Of a stretch of 64,000 bases of DNA, positions 34,373-45,036 are shown in pieces (position 1 is the first letter of the stretch; each line of letters opens with the position of its first letter). Made by a program: the position numbers and the translations under genes. The notes under the pieces were generated by a model, which was given only the letters and a program-made list of their open reading frames with translations, was not told the origin of the DNA and searched no databases. The DNA comes from Silene noctiflora (lineage: Eukaryota; Streptophyta; Magnoliopsida; Caryophyllales; Caryophyllaceae): assembly GCA_009801015.1 (NCBI GenBank), contig VHZZ01006037.1:3416-67415 (forward strand). Reading direction: 5' to 3'.

Positions 34373-34433
34373 AACTTAAAGTCAAACTATATCCCTATAT
34401 CATATCCAAGGAGATATAGTTTGACTTTAAGTT
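34373..34433. repeat. Perfect 21-bp inverted repeat, 19-base loop
   Basis: Left arm 34373-34393 starts AACTTAAAGTCAAAC; right arm 34413-34433 is its exact reverse complement. The arms are AT-rich and the loop is 19 bases. A 21-of-21 match is far above chance. It might be a transcript 3'-end stabilising stem or an inverted duplication scar. It lies about 250 bases after the rrn18 5' sliver; no gene is adjacent. Confidence 0.9.
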
Positions 34434-34616
34434 CAATAGGCTTTCTAAATCTAAAGAAAGTATGAAGCTTTAACGACTATAAGTCTTCTTTACACTCTCT
34501 TAGTATATGTACTATATTAGCTTATTCCATTTCTTTGTTCTTTGATAGTTTTTATAGTTATAGGAGGACTCATATCACCCGAGTTAGCCTTAAGATTGGA
34601 AATGAAGGGCTTACGC

Positions 34617-34642
34617 ATTAAAATTAGAACAAGTAAGGAGAG
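34617..34642 (+). repeat. AATTAGAACAAGTAAGGAG repeat, copy 2
   Basis: Identical over 22 bases to 9380-9401; the left flank ATTA also matches except at one position. Confidence 0.7.
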
Positions 34643-35714
34643 GAAAAATGTCAACTTTTTTTTTTCAACGGCTTGGTGCAAAAAGGTTTATGTCGTGATT
34701 GGCTGAGATGGCTAAGTAAGTGAGTCTCGGTCTTGGTTCCTTGTCCCCGATAAGCTTGTATTGAATTCTTCGGACAGGGAAAAAAGGTCGCATCCTTAAA
34801 CTTTGACATAAGGTAAGGTAGTTTGATTTTTTTTCTTCGTATTTGGGTCAGTGAACTCCCCGGCGTACACCCGTTCCTTTGCTTGCTCCGGTACTTCACT
34901 CGCAACAGCCTATTCACAGCATCCTTCTCGTTTCGCCGACTCTGCCTGCTTCATTCTTCCGCTCGCCTCATAACATTTGGTCGGTGCTTTTAAGTCAAGA
35001 CATCTTACTCTCTAAGAAGCAATTGAATAGTCAACCGTGCACTAAAGAGCGTGCCTATAACGGAGAGTCAAAAGATCTATACTGAGAAAGAAAAAGCTAA
35101 AACAAGAAGGTGAGATAACTAAACGAGAGTACGCTAGAAAGAAATAGAAAAAAAGTTCAATTAGTGAAAGAAAGCGTGAATCAGAGCTTGCTTTAAAATT
35201 AAATGTCAGATCTTGCGAATATAGAAGTTTAGGGATTTGGAGATTCTTTATGAGCTGTAAGACAAGAAAGATGCATCAATAGAAAGGGAAGGGGACTTTA
35301 CAGAAGAGAAGTACGGAGTCTCGGCTTGCATTCCTAAAAAAAGACCTGCATAGCGTCTATCTTACTTTCTCAAATCCAAACAAGAACAAGAAAGAGGGGA
35401 GCTTTCGAAGGCGCGAAGCCCTCAACGGTTCTTTCAATGCTTAGGTTAAGTAAGTGATCTCGATCACAATCACATAGCGTCTTCTAAAATAAAGACAGCC
35501 CGTTCACCGTGGTTTCAATACATCTTTGTTCCTTCCTTCGATTCTTATTAATATTCAGTAACTTGTAAAAGAAGGTTACTCATTAATAAAGAAAGTAAAA
35601 AGACAAGAGTCAGCGCTGCTCTCGCACAAGACTTCTCAGCCTCTGACCTGTCTAAGTATCAGCTTACATCCCACTTCTGGCGTACCAATCTGGAGCCCCT
35701 CCCCCCTTTATACA
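34643..35714. other. Intergenic stretch
   Basis: No gene recognised; frames of 60-90 codons at 34651-35085 overlap on opposite strands and have no motifs. Confidence 0.55.
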
Positions 35715-35756
35715 TAGCACGGGTAAACCTACCTATAACTAGCTAGACCCGTGCTA
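35715..35756. repeat. 10-bp hairpin
   Basis: TAGCACGGGT (35715-35724) and ACCCGTGCTA (35747-35756) pair perfectly over a 22-base loop. No gene next to it. Confidence 0.6.
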
Positions 35757-35884
35757 AACCCTTCACAAAGAATTAGACGATCAACAAGAAATTACACGAA
35801 TAAAAAGGAAGACAAAAGATCCTCACCACCAGCGGCTGGAAAAGAGATAACTGTAACTTTGAAATCTTGGTTATCAAACGCAGA

Positions 35885-35933
35885 AAGATGAGGAAGCTAC
35901 AGTTCTACGGGTGAAATCTTTAGATAAAGGAAA
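35885..35933 (+). pseudogene. Weak 16S-like motif
   Basis: GGGTGAAATC, two bases, then TAGAT and AGGAA resemble the small-subunit segment AGGGGTGAAATCCGTAGATC...AGGAA; upstream CAGAAAGATGAGGAA recalls GACAGAGGAGAGTGGAA. Only about 30 bases can be compared, so chance is possible. Confidence 0.25.
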
Positions 35934-35978
35934 TGATGGTGATAAAGCCTGCCTTGGCTGATCATCCTGATCTCATAG

Positions 35979-36299
35979 GGAGGAGGGGGAGAACAACCAG
36001 CTACTACTGTATATGCCAAAGCAGATGAGGTGGGTGTACCAGTCAGAGTTACTACTAGTAGAGTAGTAGAGCATGAAAAGGATGGGAAAAGCCCTTCTCA
36101 TAGCCCTTCCCCTGTGATAGAGAGGGTCCAAGTGAGTCTCTCCCTTTCTATATGGGTCAAATACTCAAACTCCGGAACTACCTCAACAAGATCCTCAGCT
36201 GATCCAGATGATGGTGGGGGAGAAGGAAGTCTTTTAATTATACACCTAAAATCCCTACTCTATATCATACCCACAGATGGAAGAAGATATCTATTATAA
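35979..36299 (+). CDS. Unassigned open frame, 106 codons
   Basis: Open from a stop at 35976; first ATG at 36030 gives 89 codons. It begins GGGGEQPATTVYAKADEVGV, then PVRVTTSRVVEHEKDGKS, and later SADPDDGGGEG. The first half is Val/Thr/Glu-rich and protein-like; the second half is less so. Shards of similar composition follow in 36714-36911 (VAGEEFSEASCLLAKLPAS) and about 37143-37205 (AATSTVLVADPLDDTS). No family recognised. Confidence 0.2.
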   Translation, partial: GGGGEQPATTVYAKADEVGVPVRVTTSRVVEHEKDGKSPSHSPSPVIERVQVSLSLSIWVKYSNSGTTSTRSSADPDDGGGEGSLLIIHLKSLLYIIPTDGRRYLL

Positions 36300-39200
36300 A
36301 GTACATTGATACCTGGACATTGGCACTGGTAAGAAAAGGGGAGCTACCACTATTGCCTCTCCCACCTAAAAAAGGGCACAGGTTCCTTCTTGCTTGTGGG
36401 TACTACCGGTTCAATGGACAATGGTATGGTATCATCCGATGGTAGTATCTATTTTCCTATCCTATTGCAAAAGGAAGGGATTCAATTTAGCCATGAAAGA
36501 CCCAGACCATTACGAATACGAGAAAGAAAAAGCAGCGGTGTAGGAAGATTAGGAATATGATGATATATCAGACAGAGCAGTATACGCGGCAGCCCTTGTA
36601 AATAAAGGTTGATGCTCAAGTTGTTGAAATTGCAGAAGGATCACCTGGCTGATAAAGGGATGCTATTCCCTGGGGAATCGCCCTAAAAATGATCATCCTC
36701 GACCTTCTTTTCCTTGTCTAATCCATTTAGGGACCGACCCACAGTAGGTACTTCTCCGGGAGCTGTTGCAGGTGAGGAGTTTAGCGAAGCAAGCTGCCTA
36801 CTAGCGAAGCTACCTGCTTCTTATAGTATAGTTACCTGTTTACCTACAGGAGAAGACAATGAGAAGGATTGCCCGAGTATGAATAGTTTCCGGCGAAAGA
36901 AGAAGCTTTAGCAGATCCAGTCTCACTAAAGTCCCAGCACAATAAAAAAGCATTCGAGGCCTGTAGAGGATAGGGTTTCAGACGTTTATTTTGATTATGC
37001 TCTTGGAAAGTTAGAAAGTTAGAAAGAAGGGGGCTATCAATTATACATATAAAACCTTAGTCTTAATACTATAGGCGGACTATGGTACCTTGGCATCGGT
37101 CAAGGAAAAAGGGAGCCAAGATCTCTTTCTATGAAAAGCAAGCCTATTGCCAGCAGCCACTTCTACAGTTCTAGTAGCTGATCCGCTGGATGACACTTCA
37201 CCATCCACTTCTTTCTGAAAGGAAGGACACTACCTCGATCCTTCTTGCTTTCTTATCCTCTTTCTTATCATAAGCACATAAGTCATAAAGATCACAAATA
37301 TATCTGTATAATACGCATAAGTAGAGAGGTCAAAGTTAGACGTTGTCGGATACAGGTATTCAAAAAGGTAAAGAATTAAAGAAGAGCTTAAGTTACTCGT
37401 ATTCTCTTATCGACTAAGAGAAGTCTTTCCTCACGGACCCTATCTTGGGGCTGGAAATCCTATAATTCTAAGCTAAGTAAAGATAGACGTTCTATTAGCA
37501 AAGACCATACAGTGATACTAAACCTAGGTAGGAGCACTCGCGTGAAAGAAAAGAAATGAGAGTAGCATGATCAACTTACTTTCTTAGATGATCACCCTTA
37601 CCTAAAAGAATTAAAAGAGAAAAGCTTTAATAGATAGGGCATGATGTTGGTTGCCGAGACTAGTCTCCTAAAGAATGAGTTGACGCATTGCCGTTTATTC
37701 CGGAGATACCGGAAAAAGACTAAGAGTTAGAAGCCCAGCTATTCCCTGGGTTAGGTGATGGAGTCTCTATCCCGCAAGAACAAGAGGCAATAGAACAAGA
37801 CGAGAAAAAAAGACAGGGCAGTTCTAGATGAAAACAAAGCCCCTGTAGAGATATAGGGTCGAAGAAAGAGAAGTCAAAGTTACAGCTCCGGTTGATGTTC
37901 TGATGGTGGAAAGACTGGTCCTACTATATATAATATAGAATAGTCAGCCTACTTTAGTATGTAAAAGAATGGTGCATCCTTTCTCCAGCTTCGAATTCAG
38001 TTGAAGCTTTATCTGATGTAACAGGTTAGACTTCTACCGTTGTAATGCTACATTGACGCCTGTCAAGAACTTTGACTCCCATATCAAGATCAAGTAAAGT
38101 CTCAACGATACCTGTTCTTGGGGGTTCATACAGTGGTATCATCCAAGGCAACCGCTGCTTTCCTATCTTAGTCCTATCTTTATTCTAGCCCCAAATTACT
38201 AGCCCAAAGGGTGCCAGGCGAAGCTGTTCCAGCGTCCCAACCAGTGTTCCAGCTAAAGAAGATAAAGAAGAAGAAAAAAAATGAATTACCGAATCCGCAT
38301 GATGCACCGCTTTGTAATTGTCAGGTGGTGAAAAATTACCGGATAGATCCCTGTCAGAGTAATCAGAAGCATCCATTCCACTGGAAGAAAAGGGAGCATT
38401 AGAGAGGTAAAAAAAAAAAAAATAAGCGTAATCCTTAGTGAAGAGCCAACTGGTCTGTCTGCCCCTAATCTAAAGGATTCCGCAGGATCTTACCACTTCG
38501 CTTGAGAGACCTAATCCCAAATTGATTGCACTTCATAAGATTGAAATTCTGACTAGTAGACTGATTCTTTTTATGATATTACCGAACAAGTCTAGTCTTT
38601 TATAATACAATAGAGCGAGTATGTTGCCGATATAGTTCTCAATCTGAGACTACTCTTTTCCATTATACCCGGGCATAGGCTCAATAACACTAGTTTTCCT
38701 ATCCTGTAATCTATATGAGCAGCGGGATTTTATGATATTAAATGATCGGGCTAGCGGAAGGCCTTTCAATTAAAAAGTGAGTTGGGTGATGGCACAAAGC
38801 AGACTTTTTTAAAAAATAAAGCTCTGATCCATGGACTTATCCATGGAAAAGAAAAAACGGGAGGCTGTGTCAAAGATGTAGAAATTCTATTCACTCTTTT
38901 AAATATTCCACGGAAACTGCCACCCAAACTGCTTCAGCAGTCATGTCAACCTTTAGTCGCCCATAAAAAATGCACCCTTTAGAAAAAAATCCAGAAAAAC
39001 CATCTCACTCCTGAGTGACTCCACATCTTCTTCGACCCGCATATTAACAAACGAACTCCTCTCACTAGCGATCTTCCCGAGAAGGGGAACGCCCTTTTAA
39101 GAGCATGATGGGCACTCAAAACACAAGCATTAAGTTTTCTAAAAGAAGAATCTAATCTCATTTCCGAAACGGAGGACAAAGCTCGAATAGAAGTCTGTCA

Positions 39201-41850
39201 GAGTCTCTATTTTCTTTGAAAATGCAAGTACGGCACTAAGGTCAATCCCTTTTTAGTAAACTTCCTATTAGTAGTCTCGTTTTCTAAAAAAAAAAAAAGA
39301 AAGTCATCCGAGAAAAGGGGGAAGCGGGGGAAGCTAAGTTCATTTATTTAATATTTAAAGACAGGTCCGTCCTTTCTTTGAATGCTGTTACGTCTAGCTT
39401 AGCTGGTTCCTAATCTATTCTATCCTTATGAAGCTTCACTCCTACTACTAAAATAAGGAGTTCAACACTATGGCTGATTCTGGTGGCGTAGAACGACTAC
39501 TTCTCCTTTTAAAGTGCCAAGATTAAGGGCATTAATTCCCTTTCTTCCTATTACACGTAAGAATAATCTAAAGTGGGATGCGCCGCTTTCTTCCTTATTC
39601 TTAGTTAGCTTCCTTAAGAGACTCCACTGAAACTGACTTCTTTTAATACAAAAGTGTGCGTCTAAGCTAATGTTGATCCGTAAGCTTCTATCTTACTTCT
39701 TTCTCTATGACAAGACGGGAAAAAAGAGGATGTGTGAGGCATTCGTCTTATAAAGAAGAATGAAAGATTTAAAATAAACAAGGAGGGGTGGCTGTCTAAA
39801 TATGAGATGGGTTTAAGCTTGACTGGATAAGCAGTTCTTTTGTTTGTTTAAGTTGAATTTGAACACTAAATTGACATTTTTACAGTTTAATGAATTCGCA
39901 ACCAAGGGGAATCGATCATAAAGTGCGGGTTGGGTCTCAGTAGAAGAATATTTAGCTTCACAGGGTACTCATCTCATGACAGCCGAAGGAAGAAAAGCAC
40001 CTTGGGGACCCATGATTGCTCCTATTTCCTTAGCCATACAATGAATCCCTGATTAAGCATAATGAATCTAAGAAAAGCCTTATATCGGCGTTGCTAAAGG
40101 GAAGGCGCTTCTTTGTTCTAGTTTTTAGTATCACACTTTTCCCTGCTTTCATAAAAGAAGGTTGACTTTGATTTGAAATGCATGTAGTTAGTCTAGCTTA
40201 TTTGCATGATCCTTTGAAAAAAGAAATTCATCTTTCAGAGGTCTACTAGGACCCATTTCTCCCGTCCCTTATAGCTGTAGAAGTAGTGGGGATATGGCTG
40301 TAGAACTCAAGGTTTTTTTCGACCAAGTGCCACTTTTTTTTCATACTTTAATAGAGAGGCTTTCTTTCAAATGCTGTTTATGACTCATCCTTTAACCGCT
40401 CATTCGTCCCGGCGCATCAAATTCCCGCGTAAAAAAGGAAGACTTTCTCTATTTTAGAGTCTTAGAAACGAATGCTCCTTTAGAAAAAAAGTGCCAACCC
40501 GGGCGTAAAGAAGGCCACCGTTAATAGGATCGAAGGCTATTTCCAATGATATTTAGATCTCGGAATCAATTTATTTAACTTTAGCAGAGTGGATAAGAGA
40601 TGAAAGGGAAGGCCCGGCCCCGACGACTTCTTTCACACACGTGCGAGAACAGCACCTATATTCTGAGCCAGGACAGTACCTAGACCTAGTGCTAAAGTTT
40701 CATTCTCTTTCTAAATCAGCAGGGGTCGAAGCGAAGTGGGTTCACGGGGCTCATGAATCTGGAGAGCTTCGGTTGAAAACCCTCCAGTATGGCCAAAGCA
40801 AAGTCCTTTTATGGAACGAGTTAAAGTACGGCTCTTTGGCTCTGCCTTTACGCGAGCAAGTGAACTAGGCAAGCAAGCTAAGAAAACTTTCTTTATTCCC
40901 GCATAAGCATAAAGGCCCATACTTAATACTTAGAATGCTAGCTCAGTGTAACAAGTAAAAAGGGGGGCCGCCCTTGAAGCTGGTTTTTCTTTTACAGTAT
41001 CTTTTGCAACGAAAGAAAGAACTTCAACTGCGGATTCAGATCATTAGAAAGGGCTTTGTTTGGTCCATTTCATACTTTAGGGAGTAAATAACAATACAAG
41101 AGTAAGACTGCCGTCTTCCTCCTTACGATCCTACTTGTAATTCTTATGCGTGCGAGGTAAGCCCGCTTCCAATGAGTGAGTTTCGGAAAGAGCGCACCTC
41201 TAAGTTTGCTCTATCCCCTCTTACCTTGAAAAGTAAACTTTCAGACAGTAGAATCCTTTGGCAAGTATAAGCCCTTTACTTCTTAGGAAGTTATCCTAGA
41301 TACGAACTCTTATTAGGAGAAAAGAAAAAAAGCGAAAGTATAAAGAAAGTCAAGTTTATCACTATATGAATTATTTAATCGATTTAGAAACCTCTTCTTT
41401 TTCCGATTGAATACAAATTAAATTAAATAATAAAGTTCATACTTCAACAAGGGAATCTCATCTCAGTAGATGGCTTTGGGATCAAATGCCTTTTTTAAAA
41501 ACGCGGCATTGCCTTCTTTTCCTACTGAACGTAACAAGCGAGTGGAAGGCATGGATCTGAATGACTAACGTTCCAAGCAAATGAAAGGGAGAAGCCAGCT
41601 CATATCCGAATGGCTTCCTACTGTATGAGAGATGTGAACCCGATCGATAGCCCAAATTCATTACCTGTCCATGCAATTTACCTGTCTGAAGATGCGGACT
41701 CATTGGTCACTTGACTAAAAGAAAGCTTTTCCACTTGCTTTTGCTTTATTTTGTGATTCTCTCCGCTCCCCAAGACATCGCTCCAAGCACGCTGACTCTT
41801 TGTACGGCCGGTATCCTACCGCTAACTACACGACTGGTTTCTGCATCTTC
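36300..41850. other. Long intergenic stretch
   Basis: About 5.5 kb with no conserved gene. Short protein-like shards occur in its first 2 kb. A run of about 14 A lies at 38408 and one of 12 A at 39288. CCATGG is repeated around 38829-38845. Frame 40641-40868 (75 codons) sits in a G-rich patch without a recognised motif. Confidence 0.55.
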
Positions 41851-42099
41851 ACGAAGAATTCTGACCCTATGGAGCACCTATATGTAAGTCAGTCCTATCC
41901 CCTTAAGAGGAATCTTAATGATGGTATGACTCTTTTTTTAATATGTTATGTACTTGGTCGGCCTTTACTTTAAAACTTTGACTTCTTTTGCTAACCTATC
42001 AGATCTATCCTTCTTTATTGCAATTTTATGTGACGGTCAGGGTAGCGACCTCTCCTACTAAAGAACCCCCTGGGCGCGCAGACCCTCTTCAATCAGTCT

Positions 42100-42450
42100 T
42101 TGTCCGATCATCTCTGAAGCTCTGTTTCAGGTCATTCCGAAGAAGACTCGCCTCTCCCGTCTTTTGACCTTGGCAGTCAATGTCCCGCTCTCCCGACCAA
42201 CTACCTAAGACTACGTAAGAAAAGAGTTCCCGTTTTCATTCGGGATTTTGCCCGAGCTCTGAGATAGCTTCCTATGCGTTACGCACCCGTTCGCCACTTT
42301 GTTTCCACCTAAATCTCAGTCAAAGCACCTTCCTTTGTTCAAGATTGAACTTGCTAGACAAGCGGACCCTTCGTTAGGAGCTTTTTGTCGTTCTCCCTGA
42401 AAACTACGTTCGACCGAATCTAAGAATTAGTGCGATCGTTATATACGCAT
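42100..42450 (-). pseudogene. rrn18: Decayed 5' part of mitochondrial rrn18
   Basis: Read on the minus strand, four blocks match plant mitochondrial small-subunit rRNA in gene order. They are GTCGAACGTAGTTTTCAGGG (42395-42414; gene GTCGAACGTTGTTTTCGGGG), CAAAGTGGCGAACGGGTGCG (near 42300; exact), CTTAGGTAGTTGGTC (near 42210; gene ATTAGGTAGTTGGTC), and CTTCTTCGGAATGACC (near 42145; gene CTTTTCGGATGATCAG). Weaker matches (CTTTGAC, GCTCGGGCAAAATCC) lie between them at about the right spacing. The piece spans roughly nucleotides 40-330 of an almost 1.9-kb gene, with many substitutions and small indels, so it is a pseudogene. A further minus-strand motif at about 41846-41862, GTGAAGATGCAGA, recalls rrn26 GTGAAGATGCGGA but is not claimed. 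Confidence 0.82.
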
Positions 42451-43909
42451 TTTTCTAATTTGCGAATTAATGCAAGAAAGAAGGAGGCGCCGGTACCTAC
42501 ATAAGAAGGAAATAAAGGGTGAAGAAGGGCTCATTCTTCAATCACTGTCTTCTCTTTTCTTTTTCACCTACTTCTATCCCTTTATTTACATGCAAAGAAT
42601 AGAGCTGCGAACATTCAACTTCGAACATCCCATCTCAGCAAAGAATAGAGGAGCAGATACCGGTCCCGAGCCAACCTAAGCTAAGCCAGCTAAGCAACAT
42701 AGTAGGCTTTACCATCTCGATCACCGGCCACAATAAAACTACAATGGCCAAGCAGGACTAGGAATTCAAAGTGCAGGAGCAACTTCGTCATATTAGCCTA
42801 AGAATATCCGGGGGGAATCCCAAAGGTGCTTGACCAGATCAAACTAAGGAGAGGACCCAAAGGACAGCGGCTGTTAAGGAAAGGAATGACAACCTCAACC
42901 AAGTGAGAGAGAGAGGCGGGTAGCCTTTTTTTTCTTTTGATTTGATTGGCGGCATAGGATCGCCTAACAAAATAAGAGAACTAGGAAGGCGAGGGTAGAA
43001 GAAGGCTTTCGTTGTGAGCAATAGAGAGGGCGTTTATACGACTGACCAAAGAAAGAACAAAGCCTTGCGAAGTGGACTAAGAGGATCACCTAACAGAATT
43101 AGGATAGCTTTCTTTAAGCTAGATCATCTCATAGGACGTCTCTTAATAGCGGCGAGGGGATCCGTCATATAGAATGGGCTGCCCAAAGCCGAATCGATAG
43201 TGGTCCTGAGAGAGTCCTACCAAGAAAAAGGTGTAAGCCCTACAAAGTGCGCTGATAGAGTCAAAAGAAAGGATCATAACAATAGGCTTCATTCCTGAAC
43301 TACACTAGTTCCATCATCAACTGCGTCAACGTCCGTGTTTCTTTCTGTGACTTCGTCTAGGTTTGGATCATCAGGAACTGCCTTAACTTAGTATTCTACT
43401 TGATTAGCTTTATCTGGGTCTTCCTCAGTAAATCCTTTGTATGAAGTTTTGCTTCCCCCACCCGATGAACGGATAGCCTGATTGACGAATGGCTAGTTGG
43501 AATCTTTAATGTGAAAGCTTTGATGCCAGCTCTAAGGCCTGGAATCAATCGTAGTGACGCCTCCTTTTGTATAAAGAAAAGTAGGTGATATCCTTTTTTT
43601 TATATGATCAGTAAGCGAAAATCTTGCTCCTTAAACCTCCGTTTAACGAAGGCTTCGTTGTCAAGATGAGGCTATAAAAGTGGCTCCATCTCTTTCTATC
43701 TACGAAGTGTCCACGAAAGAGGTACCTATACTGACCGAGACGCTTGGGTAGGCAAAAGAAGATGGATAGTTTATACTAAAGCTAAAGATAGGTGGTAGCT
43801 TTCTATCCACAAGCAGCAGTTGCAGTTAATTCCTTAACTTCGTCTTCGTATTCAACGGGAACAGGATCTGTAACTTCTCCTTTTTTCTGAGAATCTTTCT
43901 CCTTAATAA
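42451..43909. other. Intergenic stretch
   Basis: No conserved gene. Short acidic shards on the minus strand at about 43306-43385 (DDPNLDEVTERNTDVDAVDD) and 43811-43890, and on the plus strand at about 43680-43750 (VAPSLSIYEVSTKEVPILTE), belong with the protein-like frames described in findings. Confidence 0.5.
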
Positions 43910-44029
43910 GCCGTGAAACAGGCATTAGAATTGGACGTTGTTGCTGATGCGTTGGGCGAAACGAACAAGCCCGGGTTACGCGTGGTCATCTCATATAAAG
44001 ACCTCACACCCTCTCTTAGTAGGCGATAG
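43910..44029 (+). CDS. Short protein-like frame, 39 codons
   Basis: Open frame from a stop, no ATG. It reads AVKQALELDVVADALGETNK and then PGLRVVISYKDLTPSLSRR before the stop. Composition and residue order look like a real protein piece. The DNA for VVADALGET matches 28083-28106 in part. No family recognised. Confidence 0.22.
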   Translation, partial: AVKQALELDVVADALGETNKPGLRVVISYKDLTPSLSRR

Positions 44030-44106
44030 AAGGCTTTCTTTCACTGGAATTTGCAGTTGAATCCTAACCATAGGGAAGCCTCCTATTCTCAAGGTTCGTA
44101 CCAAAA

Positions 44107-44390
44107 GTGCTTAAAGGTGACCCCCGTGCTGGACCATTAGAGCAGTACCTGCTTGAGGTTTTCTTAATAAGAAAAGGATATAGAGAAAGATTTTGGTTGT
44201 TCAATCAGGTGAATTTCCCTCCTTTCGTAGGCAATGGAGTAAACTTCCTTACTTTCTATCATCCCTCAGATGTCCTTGTCTGGCTAGAAAGCTTGGATTC
44301 CATAACCCCACCGGGGAGTTACTTCGCGCATTCCTTTATTATCCGGGCTATTCTATTTTCAGCCTAGCTATCGCCAAACCTCGAAGATGA
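44107..44390 (+). CDS. Two overlapping unassigned frames
   Basis: Frames of 86 codons (44107-44367) and 65 codons (44193-44390) overlap on the same strand. The second ends LARKLGFHNPTGELLRAFLY and is the more protein-like. Neither matches a family I know; both may be shards of one decayed sequence or chance. Confidence 0.12.
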
Positions 44391-44430
44391 CCATATGCAC
44401 GCTGGTCAAAGAGGCCCATTTCACCCATAT

Positions 44431-44464
44431 AAGCTTTTAAGAAAGAAAAGCTTTTAAGAAAGAA
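44431..44464. repeat. Perfect 17-bp tandem duplication
   Basis: AAGCTTTTAAGAAAGAA occurs at 44431-44447 and 44448-44464, identical and adjacent. Confidence 0.9.
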
Positions 44465-44826
44465 GCCCAGAATCGTAGGTTAGAATATTACTTCTTCTCC
44501 CCTGCCTCATAAAGGATAAGGATGCTCAACAAGGGACTCGGCCCGCTACGCATTGATCGCACATTACCTACCTTTTTTGTTTCATGGCGAGGCTTTCCTT
44601 TATTTGACCTCTCGAAACTGGGCTTTTTTTCGTGACGAGGACTCATTTATAAGTCTTGTGTATTCACACTTTTTTTCTTTTTAGGATGGGGAATTAACAT
44701 CTTCATGGGGTAAACTCCGGCCAGCCAACCTGGTCGTGAACTCTTAACTTACGAACCGAACTTCTCTTATATAAGTGAACAAAGTAAGTTTTTTTTTTAA
44801 CCAATTAGGCAGATTGAGACCTTCTG

Positions 44827-45036
44827 ATGCATCAATTGCAATTGCAAGATCAGAAATTGATTCAATTTCATTTTGAATTTTTAAATAAGATAAAGATAAA
44901 TATGAGGGGTCTTGATTTAGTATCGAGCTTGGCCTATAGTCATATGTGGTTGGAGAGTACTCCCGGGCAAGAATTCAAGGAATTGACGGTGGAGAATGTA
45001 CCGGGAAGAATAGAAAGTATATCGGTAGCAGGGTAG
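44827..45036 (+). CDS. Unassigned ORF, 69 codons, with 16S-like motif
   Basis: ATG frame starting MHQLQLQDQKLIQFHFEFLN and ending EFKELTVENVPGRIESISVAG. The C-terminal 27 residues look strongly protein-like. The same DNA (44948-44992) contains AGTAC, GGGCAAGAA, TTCAAGGAATTGACGG, resembling the small-subunit rRNA segment AGTACG...CGCAAGAATGAAACTCAAAGGAATTGACGG. One of these readings is probably coincidence. If the rRNA reading is right, the plastid-type CAAGAATG form is the closer one. No family recognised for the protein. Confidence 0.25.
   Translation: MHQLQLQDQKLIQFHFEFLNKIKINMRGLDLVSSLAYSHMWLESTPGQEFKELTVENVPGRIESISVAG

Noticed and set aside
41846-41880. rrn26-like GTGAAGATGCAGA (minus) and GACCCTATGGAGC (plus)
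   Set aside because: The two motifs point to opposite strands and neither extends, although they lie beside the rrn18 relic.
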